Shown: in pieces, positions 18,463 to 27,998 of the stretch
How positions within the stretch are numbered: position 1 is the first letter of the stretch
Layout: each line of letters starts with the position of its first letter
NCBI GenBank assembly: GCA_021795795.1
Contig: JAJYPA010000016.1
Span: 1-45,009, forward strand
Reading direction: 5' to 3'
DNA from: Pseudomonadota bacterium
Lineage (GTDB): Bacteria > Pseudomonadota > Gammaproteobacteria > Halothiobacillales > Halothiobacillaceae
DNA: 45,009 bases
The notes under the pieces: model-generated
What the model saw: only the letters and a program-made list of their open reading frames with translations
What the model was told of the DNA's origin: nothing
The model's database searches: none
Position numbers and translations under genes: made by a program

Positions 18463-18735
18463 TTACGTTCCTGTTTTCCCGAACAGGGCATCAAGCTTCG
18501 GCTTCTGTTCAGCGAAGGTCCCCCATATTGCATTGCCTGCAATAACGGTAACCGGTGCGACACGCACGCCGTAACGGGATTTGGCCTCATCGGCCACACC
18601 GGGGTTAGCCACGCTGCGCTCTTCGAAATCAATCCGATGTTCATTGAGGTAGTTGCGTACGGCAGCACAATCAGGACAACCGGGACTGGTGTAAAGCAAT
18701 ACCGAAGTGCTCGTGGTCTGAGGTGCTGCACTCAA
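18463..18735 (-). CDS. Glutaredoxin-like thiol-disulfide protein
   Basis: This is a 90-residue cytoplasmic thioredoxin-fold protein. LLYTSPGCPDCAAVRNYL carries a CPDC active site, APVTVI supplies the cis-proline, and GTFAEQKPKLDALF is the glutaredoxin-like end. It probably starts at TTG 18735: GGAGG lies 7 bases upstream inside copZ, and TTGA overlaps the copZ stop. It is the last gene of the copper cluster, which suggests a role in copper or thiol handling, such as keeping cysteines of copper proteins reduced. That role is inferred from position. Confidence 0.82.
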   Translation of the reverse strand: MSAAPQTTSTSVLLYTSPGCPDCAAVRNYLNEHRIDFEERSVANPGVADEAKSRYGVRVAPVTVIAGNAIWGTFAEQKPKLDALFGKTGT

Positions 18736-18938
18736 GACTGAACCTCCGCTGTATAGCCTTCACTGGTCACCGCAGAGATGAGTTCGGCCGGGTCCATCTC
18801 ACCATGAACAACTGCGGAACCCGGTTGCAGAGTTACTTCAACATCGGTTACACCCGGCACATCCTTAAGCGCCTTGTTGACGGCGCGAACGCAGTGTTCG
18901 CAGGTCATACCGGTAATTTTTAACTTGATTTCACTCAT
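18732..18938 (-). CDS. copZ: Copper chaperone, heavy-metal-associated domain
   Basis: This is a single HMA (ferredoxin-like) domain of 68 residues with the metal site GMTCEHC near residues 10-16. Such proteins carry Cu(I) in the cytoplasm to CopA-type ATPases. The ATG at 18938 has a GGGGGA sequence upstream. It sits 30 bases after the DUF302 gene and overlaps the glutaredoxin gene by 4 bases, in the same direction as copA. Confidence 0.9.
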   Translation of the reverse strand: MSEIKLKITGMTCEHCVRAVNKALKDVPGVTDVEVTLQPGSAVVHGEMDPAELISAVTSEGYTAEVQS

Positions 18939-18968
18939 TGTTGATCCCCCTGATTCAAAGTGCTTTCA

Positions 18969-19364
18969 TCAACCGCGTACAGCCTCGGCGACGCGCATGA
19001 GTTTTTCACGCACCTCGTGACCGATCTTGTCCACGCCGGGGTGGTTGACCATCCCCAGAACGGATACCGGGTCCATGAATACGACGCTCACCGTGTCATC
19101 CGGTTCGGTGCGCACGACAACATTGCAGGGTAAAAGAGCGCCGATATCCGGTTCGGCTTCCAGTGCCTGATGGGCGAAGTTCGGGTTGCAGGCACCCAGA
19201 ATAATGTATGGCTTTCGTTCGAGCCCTAATTTTGCCTTGAGTGTGGCGGCCACATCGATCGTGGTCAGCACACCAAAGCCTTCCTGCTTCAATGCCTCGG
19301 TAACCATGGGTACGGTTGATTCATAATCTTTCGGGCTGGTGACGGAGAAAACATAAGAACTCAT
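18969..19364 (-). CDS. DUF302 domain protein
   Basis: This 131-residue protein matches the DUF302 pattern: VTEALKQEGFGVLTTIDV, KAKLGLERKPYIILGACNP and LLPCNVVVRTEPDDTVSVV. No signal peptide is visible. DUF302 proteins are common in sulfur oxidisers and near redox or metal genes; their biochemistry is not settled. AGAGG lies 7 bases before the ATG at 19364. It is 11 bases downstream of copA and 30 upstream of copZ, so it is co-transcribed with copper export genes. Confidence 0.87.
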   Translation of the reverse strand: MSSYVFSVTSPKDYESTVPMVTEALKQEGFGVLTTIDVAATLKAKLGLERKPYIILGACNPNFAHQALEAEPDIGALLPCNVVVRTEPDDTVSVVFMDPVSVLGMVNHPGVDKIGHEVREKLMRVAEAVRG

Positions 19365-19375
19365 GGGAAATACCT

Positions 19376-21886
19376 CTAGGTTTTGGGGTGAGACGGGATA
19401 TTGGTTGATTGAGTGATTGGATCTGGTTGGAATGCTTTGAGCCTTTTAAGACGAAGACTATTCCCCAGCACGAACACCGAGGATAAGCCCATTGCCACCC
19501 CGGCCACCATCGGATTGAGATGAATGCCGATCGAAACGGCAACGCCCGCCGCAATCGGTATCAAAAGAATGTTGTAAAAGAAGGCCCAGAACAGATTGCC
19601 GCGAATATTGGAGAGGGTGTGTCGCGCGACTGTTATTGCCGTAACCACCTCGCGCAATTGGCCACGCGTCAGCGTGACATCGGCTGCCTCGATGGCGATA
19701 TCTGTCCCCGAAGCCAGCGCGATGCCGACATCGGCTTGAGCCAATGCAGGCGCATCATTGATACCGTCGCCAACAAATGCAACGCGACGTCCCTTGGATT
19801 GAAGTTCGCTAACCACCCTGGCCTTATCCTGTGGGCGAATTTCCGCGTGTACTTCATCAATACCCAGCATGGCGGCAACCGTTTTAGCGGTCCGCTTCGC
19901 GTCTCCGGTGACCATCGCGATATTGATACCCCGTTGGCGCAAGGCATCAACCACGCTTTTTGCATCGGGTTTGATTCGATCAGCAATCGCCAGCCAGCCG
20001 AGAAACGTGCTATCCGCAGAGACAAATACGGTCGTTTGGCCTGCTTCTTCAAATTGAGCGGCTTCTGTGGAATTCGAGCCGAGATCCACGCCCTCACGTT
20101 CAAGAAAATGGCGGGAACCGACACGCACTTTGCGTCCGTCGATCATGCCTTCGATGCCATCCCCGACGATAGAGCGGAAGTCCTCGGCAGCAGGCAATAC
20201 GACACTTCGCTGTTCTGCAGCAGTCACGATAGCACGCCCAAGAGGATGTTCGGATGCTCCTTCAAGAGCCGCCGCCAAGCGTAGGGCTTCATCGGGCGAC
20301 GGGCCGCCGCTATCCGATACAGTCGGGCGGCCTTCCGTCAATGTTCCTGTTTTATCGAACAGTACCGTATCCACACGGGAAAGGGTTTCCAATGCTTCGC
20401 CTTTGCGAAAAAGCACACCCAACTCTGCTGCACGACCTGTGCCCACCATAATGGCGGCGGGCGTTGCCAAGCCCATGGCGCAGGGACAGGCGACCACCAG
20501 CACGGCAACAGCGGCGACAAGCGCCACACTGACATTGCCGGTCAATACAATCCAGGTAATGAAGGTAATCAGCGCAATGGCCAGCACAACAGGCGTGAAC
20601 ACGCGAACAACGCGATCGGCCAGACCCTGTATCGGCAACTTGCCCGTTTGCGCACTTTCTACCAGCTTGATGATTTGAGCCAGAACGGTATCTCGACCAA
20701 CCGAAGTCGCCTCAATCAGCAAGCGCCCGTCCTGATCGACCGTACCGCCGACGACCTCGTCACCCTGTCCCTTGGCAACAGGTAATGGCTCGCCCGTCAG
20801 CATCGATTGATCGATGTGGGCACGTCCCTCGATCACGCGCCCATCCGTCGGAATACGCTCGCCGGGACGCACGACAAATCGATCACCTTTGTGCAGTTGT
20901 GCCAAGGACACATCCCGCTCAACACCGGATTCATCGAGGATATGCGCCGTTTTCGCCTGCAAATCAATCAGTTTGCGTATCGCGGCGGAGGTTCTGCCCT
21001 TGGCGAGCGCTTCCAGATATTTGCCCGCCAATACGGCCGCAATCACTACTGCGGACGAGTCGAAATAGACATGTCTGGCCTCGACCGGAAACAAGAAGGG
21101 GAAAACCAGCACCAACACACTATAAGCGTAAGCCGCTCCCGTGCCGGTCGCAACAAGTGAGTTCATATCCGGCGAGAGATGACGATAGGCGATAAAGCCC
21201 GGTTTGAAAAAACGTCGCCCCGGGCCGAACAGTACAGCCGAAGCGAGGAGCAGTTGAACCCAGTCCCAAAAATTCGGGAACGGGCTGATTCCAGCCAACA
21301 CGCGCTCCAGCCCGGGGATGAACATGGCGCCCATGGACAAGAACATGATAACCAAAGAGAGTCCGGCAGCCAGAATCACGTCACGCTTCATGGAGAGGAT
21401 GTTCTTCTGCTGACGGTTATCATCCGGCTCCACACCATTGGTGTGGCCATCGGCAAAATCATCGACAAGGCTGGCGCCATAACCCGCCTCTGTCACTGCG
21501 ACGATCAACTCTTCCGGCCCAACCATCGCCGGGATATAGCGAACATGGGCGCGTTCGGTCGCCAGATTCACCACGGCATCCAGCACAGCAGGCAAATGCT
21601 TCAGTGCACGCTCAACGCGCCCAACGCAAGAAGCGCAGGTCATCCCTTCAATAGCGAGATCTATCTCGGCGACAACCGGTGTATAGCCGACATCCCTGAT
21701 GACTTCGACCAAGTCGGCGGGATGCACCTGTTGCGGGTCGAATTGGATCGTTGCCTGTTCAGTGGCGAGATTCACACTGGCGGCAGCCACTCCTGGAAGT
21801 TTGGCTAGACCACGCTCCACTCGCGAGCTGCACGAGGCGCAAGTCATGCCATCTACACCGATATCCAGTTCACTGAATTTGGTCAC
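19376..21886 (-). CDS. copA: Cu(I)-exporting P1B-type ATPase
   Basis: This is an inner-membrane pump that exports Cu(I) from the cytoplasm, with 836 residues. Two N-terminal HMA domains each carry GMTCASC (near residues 13 and 81). Eight membrane helices follow, with the CPC metal motif in [15 protein letters not shown]. The phosphorylation site [11 protein letters not shown], the SEHPLGRAI nucleotide-binding motif and [10 protein letters not shown] are all present. The start is probably GTG at 21886, with no clear Shine-Dalgarno sequence. It heads the leftward cluster copA, DUF302, copZ, glutaredoxin. No copper regulator gene is in the window. Confidence 0.95.
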   Translation of the reverse strand: MTKFSELDIGVDGMTCASCSSRVERGLAKLPGVAAASVNLATEQATIQFDPQQVHPADLVEVIRDVGYTPVVAEIDLAIEGMTCASCVGRVERALKHLPAVLDAVVNLATERAHVRYIPAMVGPEELIVAVTEAGYGASLVDDFADGHTNGVEPDDNRQQKNILSMKRDVILAAGLSLVIMFLSMGAMFIPGLERVLAGISPFPNFWDWVQLLLASAVLFGPGRRFFKPGFIAYRHLSPDMNSLVATGTGAAYAYSVLVLVFPFLFPVEARHVYFDSSAVVIAAVLAGKYLEALAKGRTSAAIRKLIDLQAKTAHILDESGVERDVSLAQLHKGDRFVVRPGERIPTDGRVIEGRAHIDQSMLTGEPLPVAKGQGDEVVGGTVDQDGRLLIEATSVGRDTVLAQIIKLVESAQTGKLPIQGLADRVVRVFTPVVLAIALITFITWIVLTGNVSVALVAAVAVLVVACPCAMGLATPAAIMVGTGRAAELGVLFRKGEALETLSRVDTVLFDKTGTLTEGRPTVSDSGGPSPDEALRLAAALEGASEHPLGRAIVTAAEQRSVVLPAAEDFRSIVGDGIEGMIDGRKVRVGSRHFLEREGVDLGSNSTEAAQFEEAGQTTVFVSADSTFLGWLAIADRIKPDAKSVVDALRQRGINIAMVTGDAKRTAKTVAAMLGIDEVHAEIRPQDKARVVSELQSKGRRVAFVGDGINDAPALAQADVGIALASGTDIAIEAADVTLTRGQLREVVTAITVARHTLSNIRGNLFWAFFYNILLIPIAAGVAVSIGIHLNPMVAGVAMGLSSVFVLGNSLRLKRLKAFQPDPITQSTNIPSHPKT

Positions 21887-22211
21887 AGTAACCGACGCTC
21901 ACAAGTTAGTACGTAGTTCATAGTTAAAAAGTTCTCTATAGCCAATGGAGAATCCGGTCGTTACGCTAAAAATGCACCTGAGCTCAAGAAACTCCCCTGA
22001 ATCAAGTTCAATTCCCTTACAACGCACATGCTACAGGGAACGACTCCTTGGATTGTTATACTACACATTAGTTTATCAAACCGAATACTGAAAACACGGC
22101 GACCATGATTATCCTCGCACCATGCCGCTTAGACACGTGAGATCAGCAAATCCCAGCTCAAAACGAGGTGCATTACGTCAGGTTCTTCCAGAAAATTCGC
22201 CTGAAGTAAAT
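21887..22211. other. Intergenic region between copA and cbbR
   Basis: These 325 bases hold the copA promoter region and the 3' side of cbbR. TTCCCT and AGGGAA form an inverted repeat (22012-22040) with 17 bases between, too wide for a standard CueR box. On the minus strand TTGATA and TATAAC (22055-22079) look like promoter boxes but are only 13 bases apart. No gene and no clear terminator are seen. Confidence 0.4.
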
Positions 22212-23114
22212 TCAGTGCACGAGGGTCGCCGATTCAGCCAACAGGTAGGTCTTGAAAGCCGATGCCACGGGTGAGAGGAGTTTGTCGCTGCGGTGGACGA
22301 TGAACCAATGACGCATGATCGGGAATCCTTCGACAGAAAGGACGGCCAGCCGCTTGAGCATCAACTCCATTTCCAATGTCTGCTCCGAGATGATCCCCAG
22401 ACCCAACCCCGCCTGAACGGCCATCTTGATCGCCTCGTTACTGTTCATTTGCATGCTTTTGTGGATTTTCAACTCCCTGGCTGAAAAGAAACGCTCCATG
22501 GCGCCCTGCGTACCCGAACCGTCCTCGCGCACGAGAAAGGATTCATTCGCGAGCTCAGCAATGGGTATATCGGATCGGCCGACCCAGGGGTGATCAACCG
22601 GCGCGATGACAACCAGCGGGTTATCCATGAACTGTGTCGCTTCAAGCCCGAGGCCATCGGGCACCTGACCCATGATGGCAAGATCGATCCGGTTTGTAGC
22701 CAGCAACCCCAGCACCTCTGCGCGGTTGGATACCTCAAGGTGAATAGACACCTTGGGGTAACGCCCACGAAACCCTGCCAAAATACCCGTGGCTACCGCG
22801 TTCACCGTGGAGGTTACCGCCACATTCAACTGTCCTTCTTCTGCGCCTTTGAGCCGCGCAAGCGCATTGCCCAGATCACTCAACTGAGCGGATATGTTAA
22901 TGGCCGCGTGTTGAACATTTCGCCCCGCTTCGGTCAGAAATATCTTTTTACCGACCTGCTCGGTGAGTGGCAGTCCCACAAAGGATTCGATCTGGCGTAC
23001 CTGCATGGAAACACCGGGCTGACTCAAATGAAGCTCTTCCGCCGCCTTGGAGAAAGACAGATGCCGGGCCACGGCCTCAAAGACCACCAATTGACGCAAG
23101 GTAAGTCGGCGCAT
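22212..23114 (-). CDS. cbbR: LysR-type regulator of RuBisCO genes
   Basis: This is a 300-residue LysR regulator. The N-terminal winged helix-turn-helix reads LSFSKAAEELHLSQPGVSMQ and is followed by the effector-binding domain. It is divergent from cbbM with 162 bases between starts, the classic cbbR arrangement. CbbR proteins sense metabolites of the Calvin cycle or energy state and activate cbb operons. The ATG at 23114 begins MRRLTLRQLVVFEAVARH, typical of the family. An AT-rich inverted repeat in the shared promoter region is its likely operator. Confidence 0.92.
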   Translation of the reverse strand: MRRLTLRQLVVFEAVARHLSFSKAAEELHLSQPGVSMQVRQIESFVGLPLTEQVGKKIFLTEAGRNVQHAAINISAQLSDLGNALARLKGAEEGQLNVAVTSTVNAVATGILAGFRGRYPKVSIHLEVSNRAEVLGLLATNRIDLAIMGQVPDGLGLEATQFMDNPLVVIAPVDHPWVGRSDIPIAELANESFLVREDGSGTQGAMERFFSARELKIHKSMQMNSNEAIKMAVQAGLGLGIISEQTLEMELMLKRLAVLSVEGFPIMRHWFIVHRSDKLLSPVASAFKTYLLAESATLVH

Positions 23115-23144
23115 TGTATAAGTCGAGCCTTATGCTTTATCTAA

Positions 23145-23167
23145 ATATAATTGATTATTAATTATAT
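23145..23167. promoter_or_regulatory. Candidate CbbR operator
   Basis: ATATAATT (23145-23152) and AATTATAT (23160-23167) form a perfect 8-bp inverted repeat around GATTATT. It fits the LysR T-N11-A type of site and sits 30 bases from the cbbR start and 110 from the cbbM start. TTGATT at 23151-23156 could be part of a cbbM -35 region, but no matching -10 at ideal spacing is clear. Confidence 0.5.
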
Positions 23168-23220
23168 CAGTCGGGTTTTAAAGTGCTTCGGCGTGTTCAG
23201 GGCCTCAATCCTGATTTTTT

Positions 23221-23250
23221 GGGCACCTCGAAAGGTTTTTCGAGGTGCCC
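23221..23250 (+). repeat. Terminator-like hairpin in the cbbM leader
   Basis: A perfect 13-bp stem (GGGCACCTCGAAA/TTTCGAGGTGCCC, loop GGTT) is followed by TTTTC and lies 26 bases before the cbbM ATG. The 30 bases are identical to 5669-5698, the third hairpin of repeat copy C. If the cbbM promoter is upstream, near 23150-23185, the hairpin is in the mRNA leader. It could attenuate transcription, protect the 5' end or simply be a repeat fragment. Confidence 0.75.
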
Positions 23251-23276
23251 TTTTCATAAAACAGAGGAGTTACATC

Positions 23277-24656
23277 ATGGATCAATCTGCTCGTTACGCC
23301 GACCTCAGTCTGAAAGAAGAAGACCTGATTGCCGGTGGCAAGCACATTCTTGTCGCCTACAAAATGAAGCCGAAAGCTGGCCACGGTTACCTCGAAGCCG
23401 CCGCTCACTTCGCGGCAGAATCGTCAACCGGTACCAACGTGGAAGTTTCAACCACAGACGACTTCACCAAAGGTGTTGACGCGCTGGTTTATCACATCGA
23501 TGAAGCCACCGAAGACATGCGCATTGCGTATCCGATCGAACTGTTCGACCGCAATGTGACTGACGGTCGCTTCATGATCGCGTCTTTCCTGACTCTGGTT
23601 ATCGGTAACAACCAAGGCATGGGCGACATTGAATACGGTCAAATGATCGACTTCTACGTGCCAGAGCGTTGCATCCAGATGTTCGACGGCCCGGCGAAAG
23701 ACATCTCCGATTTGTGGCGCATCCTTGGCCGTCCGATCAAAAATGGTGGTTACATTGCCGGCACCATTATCAAGCCTAAACTGGGTCTGCGGCCTGAGCC
23801 ATTTGCCGCTGCGGCCTACCAGTTCTGGCTGGGTGGCGACTTCATCAAGAACGATGAGCCACAAGGCAATCAGGTGTTCTGCCCGTTGAAAAAAGTGCTG
23901 CCGCTCGTGTACGACTCAATGAAGCGCGCCCAGGACGAAACCGGTCAAGCCAAGCTGTTCTCCATGAACATCACCGCCGACGACCATTATGAAATGCTTG
24001 CCCGTGCCGATTTCGCACTGGAAGTATTCGGCCCCGATGCCGACAAACTGGCCTTCCTCGTCGACGGCTTCGTTGGCGGCCCCGGCATGATCACAACGGC
24101 CCGTCGTCAATACCCAAGCCAGTACCTGCATTACCATCGTGCCGGTCACGGCATGATTACTTCGCCATCCGCCAAGCGTGGTTACACCGCCTTCGTTCTG
24201 GCGAAAATCTCCCGTCTGCAAGGTGCTTCCGGTATCCACGTGGGCACCATGGGCTACGGCAAGATGGAAGGCGAAGGCGACGACCGCAACATCGCGTACA
24301 TGATCGAACGGGATGAAGCGCAAGGTCCGGTGTACTTCCAGAAGTGGTACGGCATGAAGCCCACCACACCGATCATCTCCGGCGGCATGAACGCGCTGCG
24401 TCTGCCCGGCTTCTTCGAGAACCTGGGCCACGGCAACGTCATCAACACCGCAGGTGGTGGTTCTTACGGCCATATCGACAGCCCGGCGGCTGGCGCGATC
24501 TCTCTGCGTCAATCCTACGAGTGCTGGAAAGCCGGTGCCGATCCGATCGAGTTCGCCAAAGAGCACAAGGAATTTGCGCGTGCTTTCGAATCCTTCCCGA
24601 AAGATGCCGACAAGCTCTATCCGGGCTGGCGCGAAAAACTGGGCGTTCACAAGTAA
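23277..24656 (+). CDS. cbbM: RuBisCO form II large subunit
   Basis: This enzyme fixes CO2 onto ribulose 1,5-bisphosphate in the Calvin cycle; form II consists of large subunits only. It has 459 residues. Catalytic positions match the form II numbering: K166 in IIKPKLG, the carbamylated K191 in [11 protein letters not shown]287 in LHYHRAGHG and loop-6 K329 in GYGKMEGEG. The ATG at 23277 is set by GAGGAG 7 bases upstream; an upstream extension of the frame runs through the leader hairpin and is not coding. Codon use looks strongly biased towards C- and G-ending codons, as for a highly expressed gene. A terminator follows at 24695. Confidence 0.98.
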   Translation: MDQSARYADLSLKEEDLIAGGKHILVAYKMKPKAGHGYLEAAAHFAAESSTGTNVEVSTTDDFTKGVDALVYHIDEATEDMRIAYPIELFDRNVTDGRFMIASFLTLVIGNNQGMGDIEYGQMIDFYVPERCIQMFDGPAKDISDLWRILGRPIKNGGYIAGTIIKPKLGLRPEPFAAAAYQFWLGGDFIKNDEPQGNQVFCPLKKVLPLVYDSMKRAQDETGQAKLFSMNITADDHYEMLARADFALEVFGPDADKLAFLVDGFVGGPGMITTARRQYPSQYLHYHRAGHGMITSPSAKRGYTAFVLAKISRLQGASGIHVGTMGYGKMEGEGDDRNIAYMIERDEAQGPVYFQKWYGMKPTTPIISGGMNALRLPGFFENLGHGNVINTAGGGSYGHIDSPAAGAISLRQSYECWKAGADPIEFAKEHKEFARAFESFPKDADKLYPGWREKLGVHK

Positions 24657-24694
24657 TCGACGCCCAGACTAATGCAATTCATCACTAATTGCGC

Positions 24695-24722
24695 ACACCC
24701 TCGGCACGCCGGGGGTGTTTTA
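24695..24722 (+). terminator. Intrinsic terminator after cbbM
   Basis: ACACCCTCGGC pairs with GCCGGGGGTGT (one T-G pair, 2-base loop), followed by TTTT. It lies about 40 bases after the cbbM stop. It would separate, or reduce read-through to, cbbQ and cbbO. Confidence 0.8.
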
Positions 24723-24869
24723 CGCCTGACTTATGGCCATCTGGGCCATGTACATACCAAGATGTGTGCATCACCCAGCTTGCTTAATCAATCTCACCAC
24801 CCTTGACCGTCCGCTCAGGACAACCATGTAGGGTTAATCATCCGAGCCAAATTGATAAGGAACCATGCC

Positions 24870-25673
24870 ATGACCGATAAAGATCAATACAAAATTCAGG
24901 CTGAACCCTTTTATCAGCAGCAGAATAACGAAGTCGCCCTTTATGAGGCTGCCTATCGAAATCGTCTGCCCGTCATGGTCAAGGGGCCTACAGGGTGTGG
25001 CAAATCCCGTTTTATCGAGTACATGGCCTGGAAGCTCGGCAAGCCGCTCATCACCGTGGCGTGCAATGAGGATATGACAGCATCCGACCTCGTGGGCCGC
25101 TACCTGCTTGACGAAGGCGGCACGCGCTGGCTGGATGGCCCGTTGACTACCGCCGCTCGTATCGGCGCCATCTGCTATCTCGACGAAATCGTTGAAGCGC
25201 GGCAGGACACCACCGTGGTGATTCATCCGCTGACCGATCACCGCCGCACCCTGCCGCTGGACAAGAAGGGCGAACTGATCCACGCGCATCCCGATTTCCA
25301 GTTGGTGATTTCCTATAATCCCGGCTATCAGACCTTGATGAAGGATTTGAAGCAATCCACCAAGCAGCGTTTTACCGCCTTCGATTTCGATTACCCGGAT
25401 GCCGCATTGGAAACCGAGATTGTGGCCAAGGAAACCGGTTTGGCGTCCGATACGGTCGCCAAATTGGTCAAAATCGGCAACGTGGCGCGCAATCTGAAAG
25501 GTCATGGACTAGATGAAGGTATTTCAACCCGTCTGCTTGTCTATGCAGCAACCCTGATCAAGGACAACGTGTCACCGGTCGATGCCTGCCGCATGGCGCT
25601 GGTGCGCCCGATCACCGATGACGCCGACATCCGCGAAACGCTGGATCACGCGATCGACGCGACGTTTGGCTGA
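24870..25673 (+). CDS. cbbQ: RuBisCO activase AAA+ subunit
   Basis: This is a MoxR-type AAA+ ATPase that, with CbbO, removes inhibitory sugar phosphates from RuBisCO. It has 267 residues, the usual CbbQ length. Walker A is GPTGCGKS (39-46); Walker B is ICYLDEI (about 101-107). The start at 24870 is preferred over 24852 because AAGGAA lies 7 bases upstream. It follows cbbM by 213 bases with a terminator between, so it may have its own promoter. cbbO starts 18 bases later. Confidence 0.95.
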   Translation: MTDKDQYKIQAEPFYQQQNNEVALYEAAYRNRLPVMVKGPTGCGKSRFIEYMAWKLGKPLITVACNEDMTASDLVGRYLLDEGGTRWLDGPLTTAARIGAICYLDEIVEARQDTTVVIHPLTDHRRTLPLDKKGELIHAHPDFQLVISYNPGYQTLMKDLKQSTKQRFTAFDFDYPDAALETEIVAKETGLASDTVAKLVKIGNVARNLKGHGLDEGISTRLLVYAATLIKDNVSPVDACRMALVRPITDDADIRETLDHAIDATFG

Positions 25674-25691
25674 ACATAATCGGCGGCTGCG

Positions 25692-27962
25692 ATGAATAAC
25701 ACGCTTTCCCGGGATCAGCAGCTTGATCTTTATTGGACCAAGCTCGACACCCGCTTTCCCCAGGCGCAAGCCGTCTTCGAAGACTGCATGACCGAGGCGC
25801 TCGCCTCTCTCAGTAGCGAAGGGGTTGACGCCTATCTTGAAGCCGCCCGCGTGATAGGCAAACTTGGCCGTGGGGTGGAGCCCATGCTGGCGTTCATGGA
25901 GGAATGGCCCGCAACCGCTTTAGCGGTGGGTGAATCGGCACTCACGGCGGTTATGGACACCATCCGTGTCATGCAAAAATCACCCAACGGCCGGGCCATC
26001 GATCCGTTTATTCGCACACTGGCACCCGTTGCGCGACGGTTGCAATCGGCAGAGCTGCTCCAGGAATATCTGGATATCACGCAGGATCTGATGACGCGAA
26101 CCACCGGCTCGATCCACGGCCACCACACGACATTCCCAAGCCCCGGCTTACCTGATTTTCTGGCCCAGGCACCGAATCTGCTCGGCCAACTCACGCTCTC
26201 GGGCATGAAAAACTGGGTGGACTATGGCATCCGCAATTACAACAATCATCCCGAACGCCAGAAGGATTACTTCAGCCTGCAATCGGCAGACAGCCGCGCC
26301 GTGCTGCAACGCGAACGGCAAGGCACGCTCCTAGTCGATAACGAGCGAAATCTTGATTTGTATCTGCGCGGCTTGTGGCAGGACAGCGAGCATCTGGTGC
26401 CCTACTCCACCGCATTTGATCAAATCCGCAAGCCCATTCCCTATTACGACAAACTCGGCATTCGACTGCCGGATGTGTGCGAGGATCAAAATGGCATCCG
26501 CGGCATCGATCGCTACCGTGCCATTCTGGCGCATATCGTTGGGCACCGCCGCTGGTCCGAAGCGCAAATCGCTGATAACTGGAGCCCTTTCCAGCGCATG
26601 GCGGTCGAGTTCTTCGAAGATTGCCGCATCGACACGCTACTGATTCGCGAATATCCCGGTATGCGGAAACTCTTCCTCGCGCTGCATCCCAAACCACAAG
26701 AGAATGCCTGCGACCCGGAAACCACCTCCTGCCTGCGCCACCGGCTCGCCATGCTCTCACGGGCCTTGCTCGCACCGGATCACGGTTACACGGATGCCGA
26801 TCTCAATGAGTTCGTCGCGCGTTTCCATGCACTGATGGAACAGCCTGCAACCTCGACCAATGAGGTTGCGCACTTGGCGCTGAGCTATGTCGCCAGAACC
26901 CGTCGTCAGAGTGATCAGTTCGCCAAGGTACATTTCGACAATACCGTTGTCGAATACCGTGACGACAATCGCCAACTGTGGAAATTCATCGAAGCGGGTG
27001 ATGAGGAAGAAGCCTTCGATGAACAGCGCAAAATCGAACCGCAGGAAATACAGGGTCTGCCGCCACGTCATTATCCCGAGTGGGATTACGTGAGTCAGAG
27101 CTACCGACCGGACTGGGTAAGCGTGTATGAATCGTTGCATTCCAGTGGCAATGCCGCCGATATTGACCGCCTGCTGCAAAAACATGCGGCACTCGCGAAA
27201 CAGCTCAAGAAAATGCTCGATGCGCTCAAGCCGCAGGACAAGGTGCGTATCCGTTATCAGGAAGAAGGCAGTGAGCTTGATCTGGACGTCGCCATCCGCT
27301 CTCTGATCGATTACAAGAGCGGCGCAAATCCAGACCCGCGCATCAATATGAGCCATCGCACAAACGGCCGCAGTATCGCCGTCATGCTGTTGCTCGATCT
27401 CTCGGAATCGCTCAACGAAAAGGCGGCGGGCAGTGAACAAACCATCCTTGAACTCAGCCAGGAAGCCGTATCGCTGCTGGCCTGGGCCATCGACAAACTC
27501 GGCGACCCCTTCGCCATTGCCGGTTTTCATTCCAATACCCGCCACGAAGTACGGTATCAGCACATCAAAGGCTACAGCGAACGCTGGGACGATGAAGTCA
27601 AAGCCCGTCTGGCGAAAATGGAGGCCGGTTACTCAACCCGTATGGGCGCGGCCATGCGCCACGCCGCCCATTACCTCAGCGCCCAGAAGGCAGACAAGAA
27701 ACTCATGCTGATCCTGACCGACGGCCAACCTTCGGACGTGGATACTTCTGACGATCGGCTATTGATCGAAGACGCGCGTCAAGCGGTCAAGGAACTCGAT
27801 CAACAGGGCATTTTCCCCTATTGCATCAGTCTGGATGCCAGCCTCAAAGAGGGCGATAACGATTACGTGCGTGACATATTCGGCCAGCAGTACACCATCA
27901 TCGACCGTATCGAACGCCTTCCCGAGCGCCTGCCGAAGCTGTTTATGGCGTTGACCAAATAA
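25692..27962 (+). CDS. cbbO: RuBisCO activase VWA subunit
   Basis: This is a 756-residue partner of CbbQ. The N-terminal two-thirds is the CbbO-specific helical part. The C-terminal von Willebrand A domain has a complete MIDAS-type motif DLSES (about residues 569-573), with GAAMRHAAHYL and LILTDGQPSD later. In known CbbQO activases this domain binds RuBisCO and tethers it to the CbbQ hexamer. The ATG at 25692 lacks a strong Shine-Dalgarno sequence and may depend on coupling to cbbQ. The neighbourhood of cbbM suggests the form-II-specific Q2O2 type. Confidence 0.94.
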   Translation: MNNTLSRDQQLDLYWTKLDTRFPQAQAVFEDCMTEALASLSSEGVDAYLEAARVIGKLGRGVEPMLAFMEEWPATALAVGESALTAVMDTIRVMQKSPNGRAIDPFIRTLAPVARRLQSAELLQEYLDITQDLMTRTTGSIHGHHTTFPSPGLPDFLAQAPNLLGQLTLSGMKNWVDYGIRNYNNHPERQKDYFSLQSADSRAVLQRERQGTLLVDNERNLDLYLRGLWQDSEHLVPYSTAFDQIRKPIPYYDKLGIRLPDVCEDQNGIRGIDRYRAILAHIVGHRRWSEAQIADNWSPFQRMAVEFFEDCRIDTLLIREYPGMRKLFLALHPKPQENACDPETTSCLRHRLAMLSRALLAPDHGYTDADLNEFVARFHALMEQPATSTNEVAHLALSYVARTRRQSDQFAKVHFDNTVVEYRDDNRQLWKFIEAGDEEEAFDEQRKIEPQEIQGLPPRHYPEWDYVSQSYRPDWVSVYESLHSSGNAADIDRLLQKHAALAKQLKKMLDALKPQDKVRIRYQEEGSELDLDVAIRSLIDYKSGANPDPRINMSHRTNGRSIAVMLLLDLSESLNEKAAGSEQTILELSQEAVSLLAWAIDKLGDPFAIAGFHSNTRHEVRYQHIKGYSERWDDEVKARLAKMEAGYSTRMGAAMRHAAHYLSAQKADKKLMLILTDGQPSDVDTSDDRLLIEDARQAVKELDQQGIFPYCISLDASLKEGDNDYVRDIFGQQYTIIDRIERLPERLPKLFMALTK

Positions 27963-27998
27963 CCGGACACCCCCGCTTCGCCAATAAAGCCCTCCGCA

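Noticed and set aside
22012..22040. CueR-type operator for copA
   Set aside because: The inverted repeat TTCCCT/AGGGAA has 17 bases between its arms, much wider than MerR-family copper boxes.
26757..27563. Minus-strand open frame (268 codons) inside cbbO
   Set aside because: It mirrors the VWA-coding region and has no domain or ribosome binding site.
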